A stretch of DNA of 64,000 bases from Cunninghamia lanceolata (lineage: Eukaryota; Streptophyta; Pinopsida; Cupressales; Cupressaceae), in NCBI GenBank assembly GCA_027924645.1, contig BSBN01001807.1, positions 10,124,001 to 10,188,000 on the forward strand, written 5' to 3'. The first letter of the stretch is position 1. Each line of letters starts with the position of its first letter. Below the pieces are notes generated by a model that saw only the letters and a list, made by a program, of their open reading frames with translations, searched no databases and had not been told where the DNA came from. The translations under genes were made by a program, and so were the position numbers. Of this stretch, positions 10,681 to 21,119 are shown piece by piece.

Positions 10681-13170
10681 CTACACTGCTGCTTCTTGAT
10701 CAGGCTCATTCAAACCTATCTCTTCTTCCTGATTTACCGGATCGGGCTGACTCTGTCTTACCGGAGAGGATTGAGTTCCTTGAATCTGAACACCGTCTTG
10801 GTCATCTTCATCAAATTCATAAAATCTTGAGGGCTTCTCAATTCCTTCATCAACTTTCACATTAGTGCTTTCTATCATCTTCCTCAGTCTCTTATTGTAA
10901 CACCGGTATGCTTTGCTTTGAGTGGAGTAACCCAAGAAAATTCCTTCATCACTTCTAGCATCAAACTTTCCTAGATCTTCATCTCTTTTGATATAACACT
11001 TGCTACCAAATACTCTGAAATATTTCACAGTAGGAGTGATGCCAAACCAGAGTTCGTAGGTGGTCTTACCGGTATTGTTTCTGATTTGAACTCGATTTAG
11101 AGTGTAGACTGCAGTGCTGATAGCTTCTTTCCAGAACATCTGAGGAACATTTGCTTCCAACATCATTGTCCTGGCAGCTTCCTGGATGGTCCGGTTCTTT
11201 CTTTCAACTACTCCATTCTGCTGTGGAGTCCTAGGAGCAGACAATTGTCTCCTTATACCCTGCTTCTCACAATAGTCAATGAACTCTCCAGATGTAAATT
11301 CACCACCTCTATCAGACCTTAGACACTTTAGTTTCAATCCGGTTTGATTCTCTACCAAAGCTTTGAAGATTTTGAACTTCTCAAATGCTTCTGATTTTTC
11401 TTTTAGAAAGGTAACCCACATCATCCGGGAATGATCATCAATTAACAACATGAAATATCTATCACCTTGCAGACTCTTGATTCTTGTCGGACCACAGAGA
11501 TCAGTATGTACTAATTCCAACAATCCGGTAGAAGACTGATCTTTGCTTTTGAAAGAGACTCTGCTTTGTTTACCTAGCTGACATTCTTTGCACAAACTAT
11601 TTGTAGGTTTCATCAATTTTGGAAGATCTCTTACAGCTTGAGTATTGCTTATCTTGATGATGTTATCAAAATTTACATGACACATTCTTCTATGCCATAA
11701 CCAACTCTGATCAATTTGAACAAACAAACAACTTTTATTTGAACCAACCAGATGAAAGATATTACCTTTTGTCTGAGTACCAGATGCAATTTCAGTTCCG
11801 GAGCTTGTAAAGATTCTGCATTTTCCATTCTTAAACCTGAGATCATAGCCTTTGTCTACTAACTGACCAACACTGAGAAGATTGTGCTTCAATCCTTCAA
11901 CATATAGTACATTACCTGTTTTGCTCTTTCCATCAAAGGAAATAGTTCCCCTGCCTCTGATTCTGCCAGCAGAATTGTCACCAAACTTTACCATTCCTCC
12001 TTCATACCTTTCCAAATTCAAGAACTTATTCTTGTCACCAGTCATATGGTGAGAACATCCACTGTCAATAACCCAATCATCCTTTTCTTCCACTTGAGCA
12101 GCCAAAGCTTTTTCAACAACTTTGTGATTGACAGATTCAGAGAGTATTGAATCTTCTTCCTTGATGGCAATAAACACCCACTCATTTTCGGATTTGCTTC
12201 CTAGTTCTGATTCATCATCTGTTACTCCTTCATTGTCATCTTCTTCATGAACATAATAGCAATTCTTTTGAAACCTTTGTCTGTTAGTATTAGACCTTGC
12301 AGATCTTTCCGGACATCTTGAAGCAAAATGACCAATCTTATTGCAGTTGAAGCACTTAAAGGGTAGTTTTCCTTCATACTTACCGGATCCTCTTGGTAGT
12401 CTTTTTGCAATGAGGGCTTCAAGTTGAGCTGTTTCTGCTTCTTCTTCTTCCATGTCTCTTCTTGCTTGATCATACCATGTCATCTTCCTTGAAGAGTTTT
12501 CTCCCGGATCAATTCTCTGTTTGCCTTTCACATAGGTACTGGCTTTGAAAGCAGATTCAGTCTTAGGAAGATCATCTCCAAACTCGGTCATTTCAAATGC
12601 AGCTAGCTTGCCAGCCAATTGTTCTCTTGTGACGGTTGTGTGGGCTCTGAATTCATCAATTGCAGTAACCTTGATTTTGTAGGCAGCAGGAAGGGATCTA
12701 AGGATTTTGCAAACGATCTCATTTTCACCCAGAGTTCCACCTGCATTTCTAATTCCACACACTAGTTCATTCACTCTTGGCATAAAAGTAGTGATGTTTT
12801 CATCATCCCTCATCTTCAATCTTTCAAATTTCCCTTTCAGACTTTGCAACCTTGCACTTTTGACAAACTCATCTCCTTCATACAGAAGTTCCAGTTTAGT
12901 CAGGATCTCATATGCAGTTGGTAGGTCAATAACATTTGAGAGATCTGAGTCATTCAATGTGCTTAGAAGAGCTTCCTTGGTCCGCAGATTGTTTTTAGCT
13001 TCTGTGATTTCATTCAGAGTTGTCGGACCACTTTGTGGAGGTACATATGGTTTTGAAACCATGGCCAAGTATGCTTTTCCCATACATTCCAGGTGACATT
13101 TCATGCAACCCTTCCAGAGAGTAAAATTGGTTCCATCGAACTTCGGACTATCCTTTTTGTATGACAACAT
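10681..13170 (-). CDS. gag-pol: Copia D gag-pol, upstream block: Gag, protease, integrase (ends at in-frame TAG)
   Basis: ATG at 13170 lies 45 bp from the primer site; the open frame extends five codons upstream to a TTG. Domains in order: DUF4219/UBN2-type Gag (residues ~10-220), zinc knuckle CFNCNKIGHFASRC (~273-286), aspartic protease WVIDSGCSHHMTGD (~366-379), GAG-pre-integrase with LWHRRMCHVNFDNI and CKECQLGK, then integrase with HTDLCGP (first Asp), RSDRGGEF (second Asp) and QNGVVERKNRTI (Glu). A C-terminal FGSKCYIKRDEDLGKFDARSDEG stretch and a Pro/Glu-rich linker lead to TAG at 10681-10683. The Gag packages RNA; the protease cuts the polyprotein; integrase inserts the cDNA. The one stop falls in the linker between IN and RT, away from any active site, and most simply is a point mutation. 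Confidence 0.95.
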   Translation of the reverse strand: MLSYKKDSPKFDGTNFTLWKGCMKCHLECMGKAYLAMVSKPYVPPQSGPTTLNEITEAKNNLRTKEALLSTLNDSDLSNVIDLPTAYEILTKLELLYEGDEFVKSARLQSLKGKFERLKMRDDENITTFMPRVNELVCGIRNAGGTLGENEIVCKILRSLPAAYKIKVTAIDEFRAHTTVTREQLAGKLAAFEMTEFGDDLPKTESAFKASTYVKGKQRIDPGENSSRKMTWYDQARRDMEEEEAETAQLEALIAKRLPRGSGKYEGKLPFKCFNCNKIGHFASRCPERSARSNTNRQRFQKNCYYVHEEDDNEGVTDDESELGSKSENEWVFIAIKEEDSILSESVNHKVVEKALAAQVEEKDDWVIDSGCSHHMTGDKNKFLNLERYEGGMVKFGDNSAGRIRGRGTISFDGKSKTGNVLYVEGLKHNLLSVGQLVDKGYDLRFKNGKCRIFTSSGTEIASGTQTKGNIFHLVGSNKSCLFVQIDQSWLWHRRMCHVNFDNIIKISNTQAVRDLPKLMKPTNSLCKECQLGKQSRVSFKSKDQSSTGLLELVHTDLCGPTRIKSLQGDRYFMLLIDDHSRMMWVTFLKEKSEAFEKFKIFKALVENQTGLKLKCLRSDRGGEFTSGEFIDYCEKQGIRRQLSAPRTPQQNGVVERKNRTIQEAARTMMLEANVPQMFWKEAISTAVYTLNRVQIRNNTGKTTYELWFGITPTVKYFRVFGSKCYIKRDEDLGKFDARSDEGIFLGYSTQSKAYRCYNKRLRKMIESTNVKVDEGIEKPSRFYEFDEDDQDGVQIQGTQSSPVRQSQPDPVNQEEEIGLNEPDQEAAV

Positions 13171-13213
13171 CCTAGATCTCCTCAAGCGGTTAAGCTTCTT
13201 TCAGAGGAACTTG

Positions 13214-13225
13214 GCTCTGATACCA
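13214..13225 (-). other. Primer-binding site of element D
   Basis: Minus-strand TGGTATCAGAGC, two bases inside the 5' LTR. It is the standard site complementary to the 3' end of initiator-Met tRNA. Confidence 0.92.
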
Positions 13226-13227
13226 AT

Positions 13228-14521
13228 TGTTGGATTTAAGGCATACAACTGAGAGGGGGGGGGTGAATCAGTTGTATAAAACTTCTTGTTCTTTCAAACT
13301 CTTGATTCTTCGTTGTTAGTTAACAGCATATCAATTAATCATCCATGAAAGCATAATACATAAACACAAGAGCAGATAAACATCAACACATTGAACACCA
13401 AGATTTTGACGTGGAAAACCTAGTTAAGGGAAAAACCACGGGGTGATTAACCCAAGGATTATTCTCTGTTAGAAGAATAAGAAAAAGAATGGCACTTGCC
13501 AATTAGGGCTCACTGCCCGAGCACACTGCTCACAAAGAGGCCCACTGCCTACAAGGAGACACACTATCTACAAAGTGATAAGAATCACAATCTTGAACTG
13601 GAGAATGACATCTCTACCATGTCCGGATCAGTTCCATTTAAGCCCAAAAACCTCTACTCTGCCTTTCGTACTTCTCTTCGCTATGCCACACTCATCCACA
13701 CAATCCACACTTCGAAATGAACTCACAAACCGTTATTTATACAAGACATCGACTTAGGAACAAACATCTAAGTCAGAAAACAACCATAAGAGTATCCGCA
13801 AGATGAATAACACATCCGGTCGGCCACCACAAGAACATTCGCAGGATGAACAACTCATCCGGTCGGCTAAACAGAGCAAAAACTTCATCCGGAAGAATAT
13901 CTTCAATTCCAGGCTCTACTGTCAATGCGGACCAACAACACAACCTCAACATGATCTAAGAACCTTCACAAGCCTACCTGAATGACCAGGTACATCCGCA
14001 TTTCCTTTACTTACTGAAATCTCTTATCCTCCTTATCCGGAACTTCAAGAACACTGTCTGTCGCCACTGTCATAATGCAAGAGGTACTTCCGGACCTACA
14101 AATCATACACAACTTGAGATGGCACATCACAAGGACATCCCAAAGACTCCTTCCAATCCGCAGATTAGGATTATACAGTTCTGGACCTCACCGGACCTTT
14201 TTGTGATCCTCTGTCACCTCTGAATACTTGCCGGAACCGGTTCCACACAGACAGCCATAACTTCTTCAGGTCTTCATGCGGACCTCTGAAAACTTAACTG
14301 AAACATCTCAAGACTCATATTTGCAAACCCTTTAATCCGCATCCTCTGGTTCTCAACCTATATAATACATTTGCCTTCTTCTCATCACTGTTCTTCACTG
14401 TTCCTGACTGAGGCTAATTTTCTCAATATCCTCAACACACAGCTCATCCAATCCTTCTTGTCAATGCAATATGAGTATGTTGACATCAATGACAACACTG
14501 GTTCACCTCATACTTGCAACA
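13228..14521 (-). repeat. 5' LTR of Copia element D
   Basis: Next to the primer site and therefore the 5' copy on the minus strand. Its minus-strand start is TGTTGCAAGTATGAGG and its end TAAATCCAACA. Near the start it holds TTGTCATTGATGTCAA, also found at the start of the LTR of element H. A terminal hairpin (stem ACAACTGA/TCAGTTGT, 13245-13275) encloses a G-run on the plus strand. Confidence 0.95.
13734..13741 (-). promoter_or_regulatory. TATA box in the 5' LTR of element D
   Basis: Minus-strand TATAAATA, about 790 bp into the LTR, conserved at 7899-7906 in the other copy. It probably sets the start of the genomic RNA and so the U3/R border; the start site itself is not visible. Confidence 0.6.
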
Positions 14522-14526
14522 AACAT

Positions 14527-14708
14527 AACCTCTACCGTCAGATCTATGAGCTAATGACGAATGGTCCAAATTTATAATGGAAATTTATATATAAAATGTG
14601 GCTTCCGAGGGCGTTGCCCCTGGACCACCACCGGGGCATGTTACCCTTGGACCCCCTATCAAGGGGTCATCCCCCTGGACTTCACAAGGGGGGTACACCC
14701 CTATAACA
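14527..14708 (-). repeat. 5' LTR of element C, U3-side piece
   Basis: Continues the LTR broken by element D. It has a TATA-like tatatata stretch near 14586-14597 and a G/C-rich block with repeated GGGG/CCCC words (about 14606-14702), a style common at Copia LTR starts. It ends ataaca at 14708, giving a TG...CA pair with 7037. The outer end is inferred because the partner LTR is lost. Confidence 0.45.
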
Positions 14709-17700
14709 ATTTGAATAACATACATCTGTCATGTATTAGGATCAAACATGTGGCTGAAACAAGATCGCTACTTGGTGAATACTTCTTCCCTTATGGAAAT
14801 TTACAGACAACATTAGGAGTAATTAATTACATATGATTTACAAGGTTGATGGCATCTTAATCCTAATAGGATTTTGCTATTTAAGGTTTAGATGTATAAA
14901 ACCTATTCTACGTCTTAACAGAACCACTATGTGTTCCAATCAAAGCAAACAAGGCTATATGTTTGACAATGAAGGAAAGAAGAACGAGAAATGCTAAAAA
15001 AGATAGATACAGGAATAATTTAAGGAAAATAGATGCAGAGGTGGAAAAGTAACCAAAAGAGGAACTTGTCACTGAGAGAGGGAGCTCACTGCCTTAGATG
15101 ACAGCACACCATGGGGACATATGTGCTAAGCGGTAGCATCCTAAATGTTGTAAAAATAAAAATCTCCAGGTCTATACAGACTGAAGACACCTACACAACA
15201 CAAGGACAGCCGAGGAAAATATCCAAAAATCTCCAAGTAACACAAAATACCAAAATAATGTAATTAAGCTATGGATATGTAATGAAACCAAGAAGAGAGA
15301 AAGGTCAACAAAACCTTCGAGCGATTGAAAAAGCTTTTACTCCAAGAATACCCGCAATAGGAGAGAAGAGAGGGGTTGTGTTACTAAGGAGCTTACTTAG
15401 TTAAGCCTCAATTTTGGTATTTCTACCTCCATGAGCAAGAAATAAATGATTGAAAAGAAAGAAATATGTGTAAATGATTGAAAAACAAGAAATATGTGTG
15501 TTCTCCTACCCTATGTGTCTCTAGGAAATTAGAGCTGTGATAAATGACATGCAAACTAAGATAGCTTCTCTGATCTTCAGGAATAAGATACCTAACAACA
15601 ATAGAAATGTGTTTGTCTACACCCAAAGCAAATGTAAGATGGTGGTCTACACCATGCAACATAATAAAATGGTGGTCTACACAAAGCAAATAAAAATAAA
15701 TGCAAAACATATTTAAATAAAAATCATTGAACAACATAATGGAACAATCTTTATTAGTTTGAATGAAGGAGAGAAAAGTTACGAATTCTCAAGAGCTCAA
15801 ATATGGTGTACAACTTCAAACCCCAGCAAGAGAGTGAGTTCTCAATGAGCAACAAACAAACCCAAAACCTCCAAGAGACAATGAAGATGATACCCAACCA
15901 CAAGGGAGTGCAAAAATCTATATAGTTGCACTATGGATATTTGACTTCACCAAGAGTTCCAAAAGTTATAGAGAGAGAGAGTATGAAATGTTGTGAAAAC
16001 TTGAGAATGAAGAATGAATACATTCAAAATCCAAGAATCCCCACCAAAAGGGAATCCAATCCCCAAAAATAGCATGTCAGGAGATGTTTGACGGTGGAGG
16101 AGGTGTTACAAGAATTTGACCAGCATTGAGAAATGATTCAACACGTCCCAGAATAGTTCACTGACCATTTCACATTTGCGGGATGCCAATGTGACGTGTG
16201 GATGTCCATGTTAAGCGCTAGCATTCAAGTGAATCTACCTTAGAATATAATGAATCTTCTCTGAGCTAGGAGAATCACCAACCATTAAAACAAAATTTGA
16301 ATAAATTGAGAAAAAGAAGCTAGAATGAAATAAACATAAAACTAGTATGCGGAAAGGAGGTGTAAACACTAAAGTGGTTGCCAAATGTAGCATGAAATTG
16401 CAAGGGTATACAATTTTTGAAGTTACATTTAGTCCCCACTTTAGTGGGCCTATGCAACTACGTGAATATGCAAGCTAAAGTAAAAGGAAAATAACATAAC
16501 ACATTATACCTATAAAAAAGATACTATAGAGGATGCAAGAGATTCTTCGAGAAGAGGTACGAAGACCCCGGGCTGAGAGCTTGCAAAATCACAGTATTAG
16601 ACAATAAACCTACACAAGAGGCAATGTCAGAATGACATATATATAAAACATCCTAAAAGAATTAGATAAAATATGGTTTGCCCAAACATCACCATTTAGT
16701 AAGCCATATGATCTAATGCACAACTACTACTATCTAAAACAAACCAACACACAACACACACAATAAAAGAAAAAACAAAGCAAAGGGGCACTTCTAGCAC
16801 ACTATGAGACCTAGGAACCATGCTAAACTCTTGTGGACCACTAAGACTAACAAACTTCGTTGTTAGGTTACCAATAACGAGTACCAAAGGAGTAGTTGAA
16901 AAGCATGGTTAGGCCAAGCAAGTGCATCTACTTAGCACCACAAGCTACAAAAATATTGCTAGAGCAAATGCTGCCAAGAGCGAACCATCTACACGGTGTG
17001 TGCAAAAAGGTGTAAAGTGGGAAATTGTGCCCCCACCTTAAAATAATTGCATCAAGCATTAGTATGCAATTAATTTTAAGGGGAAAAGGGGGGAGAGAGC
17101 TTGAAGAAACATATATAAATAGATAAGTTCTCTAAGCTACTTCTTGAAAATGAAAAAAAAAGGGTTGCCCCCAAAAAGAGACAACAAAGGTAGTGCTATA
17201 GGCATGACACCGAGCAACGCTATCAATTGCCACAAAAAAACACTAAGGGATCTACGTGCTTTGGGGTCAGTATGCATAGGAAAGAGTAATGAATAAGGGA
17301 CAACTCAATGAATCATCATCATTCCCTAAGCACGTAGAGCTGTGAGCACAACAGAAGAAGGGTCATAAAAAGACAAATAAATTTTTTTTTGGCTCAACAT
17401 GGAAGGAAGCTAAATCTTCCAACACTTTGCATTGTCCCCAAAATGTCACAATAATCAACAAAAAGATGACACAGAGAAGAAATTAGGGACAAATAGAAGA
17501 ATAAACAACATAGTCGTTCTTCCGGTATCCACATGCCTACAAGGGCATTGTTGGTCCTCCAGGTAGAACTAACGACAAAAATACATTCACAAGGGAAACA
17601 TCACAATCAAACACACAAACACACAGAAAATAGATGAAATGAAGTTACTGCCCTTAAGGGTAAGACGCCATCAAATCATTATGGTCTCAATATTGATAAA

Positions 17701-17895
17701 CATAGGGGATGGAGGAAGATCTGACAATGGGACCACAACAAGAGCAGTACTAGCAGATTCTCTTAGAACCAAGTGCAAAGGATCACTAGCAATTGTCAGT
17801 GATTGTGTGAAACTCACAAACAATGAGGAGACATTTGGGACAGACTCAATGATTCGCTCTTTAGGAGAGGAGTCAAGAGAATCATTGTCACTGTC
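14709..17895. other. Left half of older Gypsy remnant E; no gene seen
   Basis: No supportable coding region. ORFs here are short and without known motifs. The stretch starts near a 130-bp repeat (14869-14999) whose partner lies at the window end, and it ends exactly at the insertion site of element F. I therefore read it as the 3' part of a minus-strand LTR element whose gag lies at 61.0-62.8 kb. Purine-rich tracts and a CCCACT/AGTGGG inverted pair near 16427-16441 are visible. Confidence 0.4.
14869..14999. repeat. Direct repeat shared with 63870-64000 (possible LTR of remnant E)
   Basis: Same orientation and about 80-85% alike by eye, including the words aaggtttagatgtataaaac and gacaatgaaggaaagaag. 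The two copies flank remnant E and everything nested in it, as paired LTRs would. The partner runs off the window, so full length cannot be seen. Confidence 0.6.
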
Positions 17896-17900
17896 AACAT

Positions 17901-18919
17901 TGTAGACACCAAAAAATGACCATGCGTCCACCATCATTTTTGACATCATCATAACATCACTTTCATCCTAACACATCCCCCTTAACCACTTAAATTAATT
18001 AAATAAATTTATATTTATTTAATTAATTCATTTTATCCATTTTCCGTATCTTTGGATTAATTAAATAAATTTATTTTATTTTTTAAATAACCCTTGAGCC
18101 CCTTTCTCATCTAAATTAACTAAATAAATTCTATTTATTTATTTAATTAACTAATGTTTCATATCCATCACCTAAAATTAATTGAATAAATTTCACTTTA
18201 TTTAATTAATTCATCCCACTAACTTTCCTTCAACCATGATTAATTAAATAAATCCCATTTACTTAATCTTAAACCCCATTTAACCCCTATCCAATAATTA
18301 ATTAAATAATTCTTATTATTTAATTAATTGTCTCGCCACTTGTCCTCATCCTCACTCACCTCACAAATAAAATAAAATAAAATTCCCACAAAAGGATAAA
18401 ACAAAAAAAGTCAACTCACCTTTCAATCTCCACCCTTCATTTCAAAATCCATCTTTCAATCTCCACCATTGACATGAAGATGGCGTAGGAATTAATCTTA
18501 ACCATTGATCCTTTCTCCCACCTCTCAATCTCATCCATTGATTCCACCTCTCATTTCTATTTGACCTCAGCACCTCTCAATCTCAGCCCTTCATCCCACC
18601 TTTCAAGCTCAAGCATCAAATCCATCTCATCTCCAATCTATAAATAAACTCTCCTCATAGCCATTGTCAACACATCATTTCTAGTAGCCATATGATGTCC
18701 AAATATCTGCTCATTTGCCTCCATTAGACCTAGGGTTTATGTTGGTTTTGTGAGAGTAATCCACATTCCATAACATCATTTTGAGTATAGCTAGGATTAC
18801 AGGTGGGTGCATGCTTCCTCAACTTTATCAAGGAGGAGAAATGGCTCAAAGGTGAAGATATAATGCTTTGTTTAGTTTATCTTTCATTGTATTTATCTTG
18901 TGTTGTTTTCTTACCTTCA
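17901..18919 (+). repeat. 5' LTR of Gypsy element F
   Basis: Begins TGTAGACACC and ends CTTACCTTCA. U3 contains several AT-rich perfect inverted repeats, for example 16-bp arms at 17993-18008/18013-18028 and 15-bp arms at 18296-18310/18315-18329. The other copy (58943-59881) keeps the same series. Confidence 0.9.
18639..18646 (+). promoter_or_regulatory. TATA box in LTR of element F
   Basis: TATAAATA, matched by 59624-59631 in the 3' LTR and by the same word at the same relative place in element G. Confidence 0.6.
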
Positions 18920-18921
18920 TT

Positions 18922-18940
18922 TTGGCACGCCCGGTAAGAC
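18922..18940 (+). other. Primer-binding site candidate of element F
   Basis: TTGGCACGCCCGGTAAGAC directly after the LTR. It closely resembles the site of element G (21101-21119). I cannot assign the tRNA from memory. Confidence 0.6.
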
Positions 18941-20165
18941 TCACATCCCTGAAACGAATCATTTTTGGGAAGAAATTCTGTGTTTTCTATTTATAGGTTA
19001 CAGGTGCATGCCTACGACTGTAAAGTTGCACCCCTGTTATCTGTTAGCATGCCTACATCATATTTTGGCGTGCCCTTGTCATCTTTTAGTGTGCCTATGT
19101 TATATTCTAGTGTGCCCTTGTCTGTAGCTAACATTGTTTTACAGATCTTTAATGACATTTTGTCTTTTTAATTTATATACATGATTAGATGGGTTTTTAT
19201 TGATAACTCTCAGATTTGGGTGTTATCTGGTATAAAAATTAGTTTTGTAGGGTTTTTAACACCTCTTTCTTGCAGGTTTTTGACTTTTAACTACCTTATT
19301 TTTACTAAGTTTTTTATCAATTTGTTTTGGCTTTCTCTTTGGAAACCGAGTCTTTCTGCAACCTCCTCTCTAGTTCTTTCTGCAACCTTTTTATGTTTCT
19401 ATTCAAACCTACTGACTATTTGTAGATTTTAAGTTTCCAAGTTCTGATTTAGTGCATCTGTTCTTTGTCAGCGTGCCTACATTCTCTATTAGCATGCCCA
19501 CATTATATGTTAGTGCATTTGTGTTATCTGTCAATGTGCCCTTGTCTCATGTTGGCGCGCTTGTGTCTGTTGTCAATGCACCTCTATTTGTAGGTAGTAT
19601 CATGTATAATTTTCTTTGTTTTTCAATACTTGTGATCTATTTTTGTGCCTTTGACTGTAATTTTGTGCCTTTGTTTATAATCATTTTGTAGCTAACATTT
19701 GGGATTTTTACTAGAACTAACCTAGCTATGCAACCTGTTTACGCTAGTCAAAGATCATATCTTAAACTACTGACTTGTTTCTTGTAGCTTCATTGGTAGA
19801 AGACTTGTTTTTCCACTAATTTAGGCACTAAAGTAGATTAGTGGGTAAATGAACATGTGTTTGCTTTGTCTTTGAGGTTGTGTGAAGGTGTCTGATCTCT
19901 CCTTGTACTCCATGTGATATTGGAGATCAAAAGCCCCATACTTCCTCTTTCTGTTTAGATCCTAAGATTTGCTTGTTGTGTGTATGCTCTCCCCTTGTGC
20001 TTTGTGCGAGGCTGGGGATCAAAAACACCAAGTATAATCTTTCCCTTTAGGAGGCATGCTAGGGGATTTCATCATCCCTAGGGACAACCTCAACCATACA
20101 TTCTGGTGGGGTATATCAAAGGGGGGAGAGTGAAAGTTGTACCTCAATCTAGTTGCATTGTCATT
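18941..20165 (+). other. Leader of element F, first part, with GCRTGCC word array
   Basis: No real gene. Between about 19005 and 19590 words such as gcatgcc, ggcgtgccc and gtgtgcc recur at short spacing. ggcgtgcc is the reverse complement of ggcacgcc in the primer site, so pairing in RNA is possible. The leader breaks off at the insertion point of G and resumes at 46884. Confidence 0.6.
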
Positions 20166-20170
20166 GAGAC

Positions 20171-21100
20171 TGTAGACACCTACGATCACCAAACTGACTC
20201 CCGATATCCCTAATCATGTCAATTCCCTGCCTAAACCAATTAATTAAATTTTATTTAATTAATTAAATCTTCATTTCCCCATTTCTCATCAATTTACCCC
20301 AGATAATTGAATTAATTTCATTAATTCAATAGTTTCAAACCTAGGCAAATGAATTTAGTAAATATGCAATATTTACTAAATTATTTTTCCCTTTTTGCCA
20401 CTAAACCTAATTAATTAGTTAAAATCATATTAACTAATTAATTTAACCCCACTTATTCTAGCCTTAGGGTTAATTAAATAAAATCAATATTAATTAACCC
20501 TAATCCCTCATTTGGGTGGTTAAACCTAGTTTAACCCACTCTCCCACATTTCCCAAATAAATAAATGGGAATAAATCTACCTAAAATCCCACATCACAAT
20601 AAAAAAATACCCTTCCCATGCCTATGCCTCTATTTCCCCCCAAATGAATTTTTAATTCATTTACATCGTCCCCCATGAATCTTTTATTTGGGGAATAATC
20701 TTCCCCCATAACGTTCCTCTTCCCCAAAATAAATAAAAGAATCACTTTTATTCATAACCATCCATTCCCCTAGATTAGATCTAGGTCCTCCACCCTTGGA
20801 TCAAGAATCCTTCCAAAAGTCTATAAATAAGACCTCTTCCAAGCCATTTGAGGGGATCAAGTCTATGCAAATTAATAATGCCAAAATCACCCTTGAGCTA
20901 GGATAGTGAGTTGCACAACTTGAATGAGCATTTCACATTGAAATCCATTTGTCTAGGGATCATCTTGGTCTTAGGAGCTTGTTTGGGTGCAAAGGCTCCT
21001 TCTTCCCTTGATGGGATTAGATTTGTATTTGTGAGGTATAATCTTATGTTTTATTGCATTTGGTTTTATGTTTTTCCCTCATTTGCTCTTCTAATCTACA
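20171..21100 (+). repeat. 5' LTR of Gypsy element G
   Basis: Begins TGTAGACACC, as does the LTR of F, and ends CTAATCTACA. From 20238 to 20784 it holds eight perfect inverted repeats of different sequence, mostly with three-base loops (arms of 12, 11, 14, 14, 14, 8, 9 and 6 bp). Confidence 0.95.
20822..20829 (+). promoter_or_regulatory. TATA box in LTR of element G
   Basis: TATAAATA about 650 bp into the LTR, kept at 46600-46607 in the 3' copy. It lies just after the hairpin series, placing the hairpins in U3. Confidence 0.6.
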
Positions 21101-21119
21101 TTGGCACGCCTGGTGGGAC
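21101..21119 (+). other. Primer-binding site candidate of element G
   Basis: TTGGCACGCCTGGTGGGAC directly abuts the LTR end. It shares its first ten bases with the site of F, which argues that it is a real, conserved site; the tRNA is not assigned. Confidence 0.65.

Larger units (their letters stand above)
7392..14521 (-). mobile_element. Near-intact Ty1/Copia (Sirevirus-like) element D
   Basis: Complete LTR element with target duplication AACAT at 7387-7391 and 14522-14526. LTRs are 1295 bp (7392-8686) and 1294 bp (13228-14521) and differ by roughly twenty substitutions by eye (about 1.5%), so insertion was fairly recent. On the minus strand the order is 5' LTR, iMet primer site, gag-PR-IN-RT-RNase H in one frame, repeated polypurine tracts, 3' LTR. 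The Copia domain order (integrase before RT) is explicit. Long LTRs, a large gag and multiplied polypurine tracts point to the Sirevirus group; lineage needs a tree. It is inserted in the LTR of the older Copia element C. Confidence 0.97.

Noticed and set aside
16423..16445. CCCACT/AGTGGG inverted pair as a terminator or regulatory hairpin
   Set aside because: Single short palindrome, no conservation partner, expected by chance in a window this size.
17671..17952. Minus-strand ORF of 93 codons
   Set aside because: It crosses the left LTR boundary of F at 17901, so it is a chance frame over an insertion junction.
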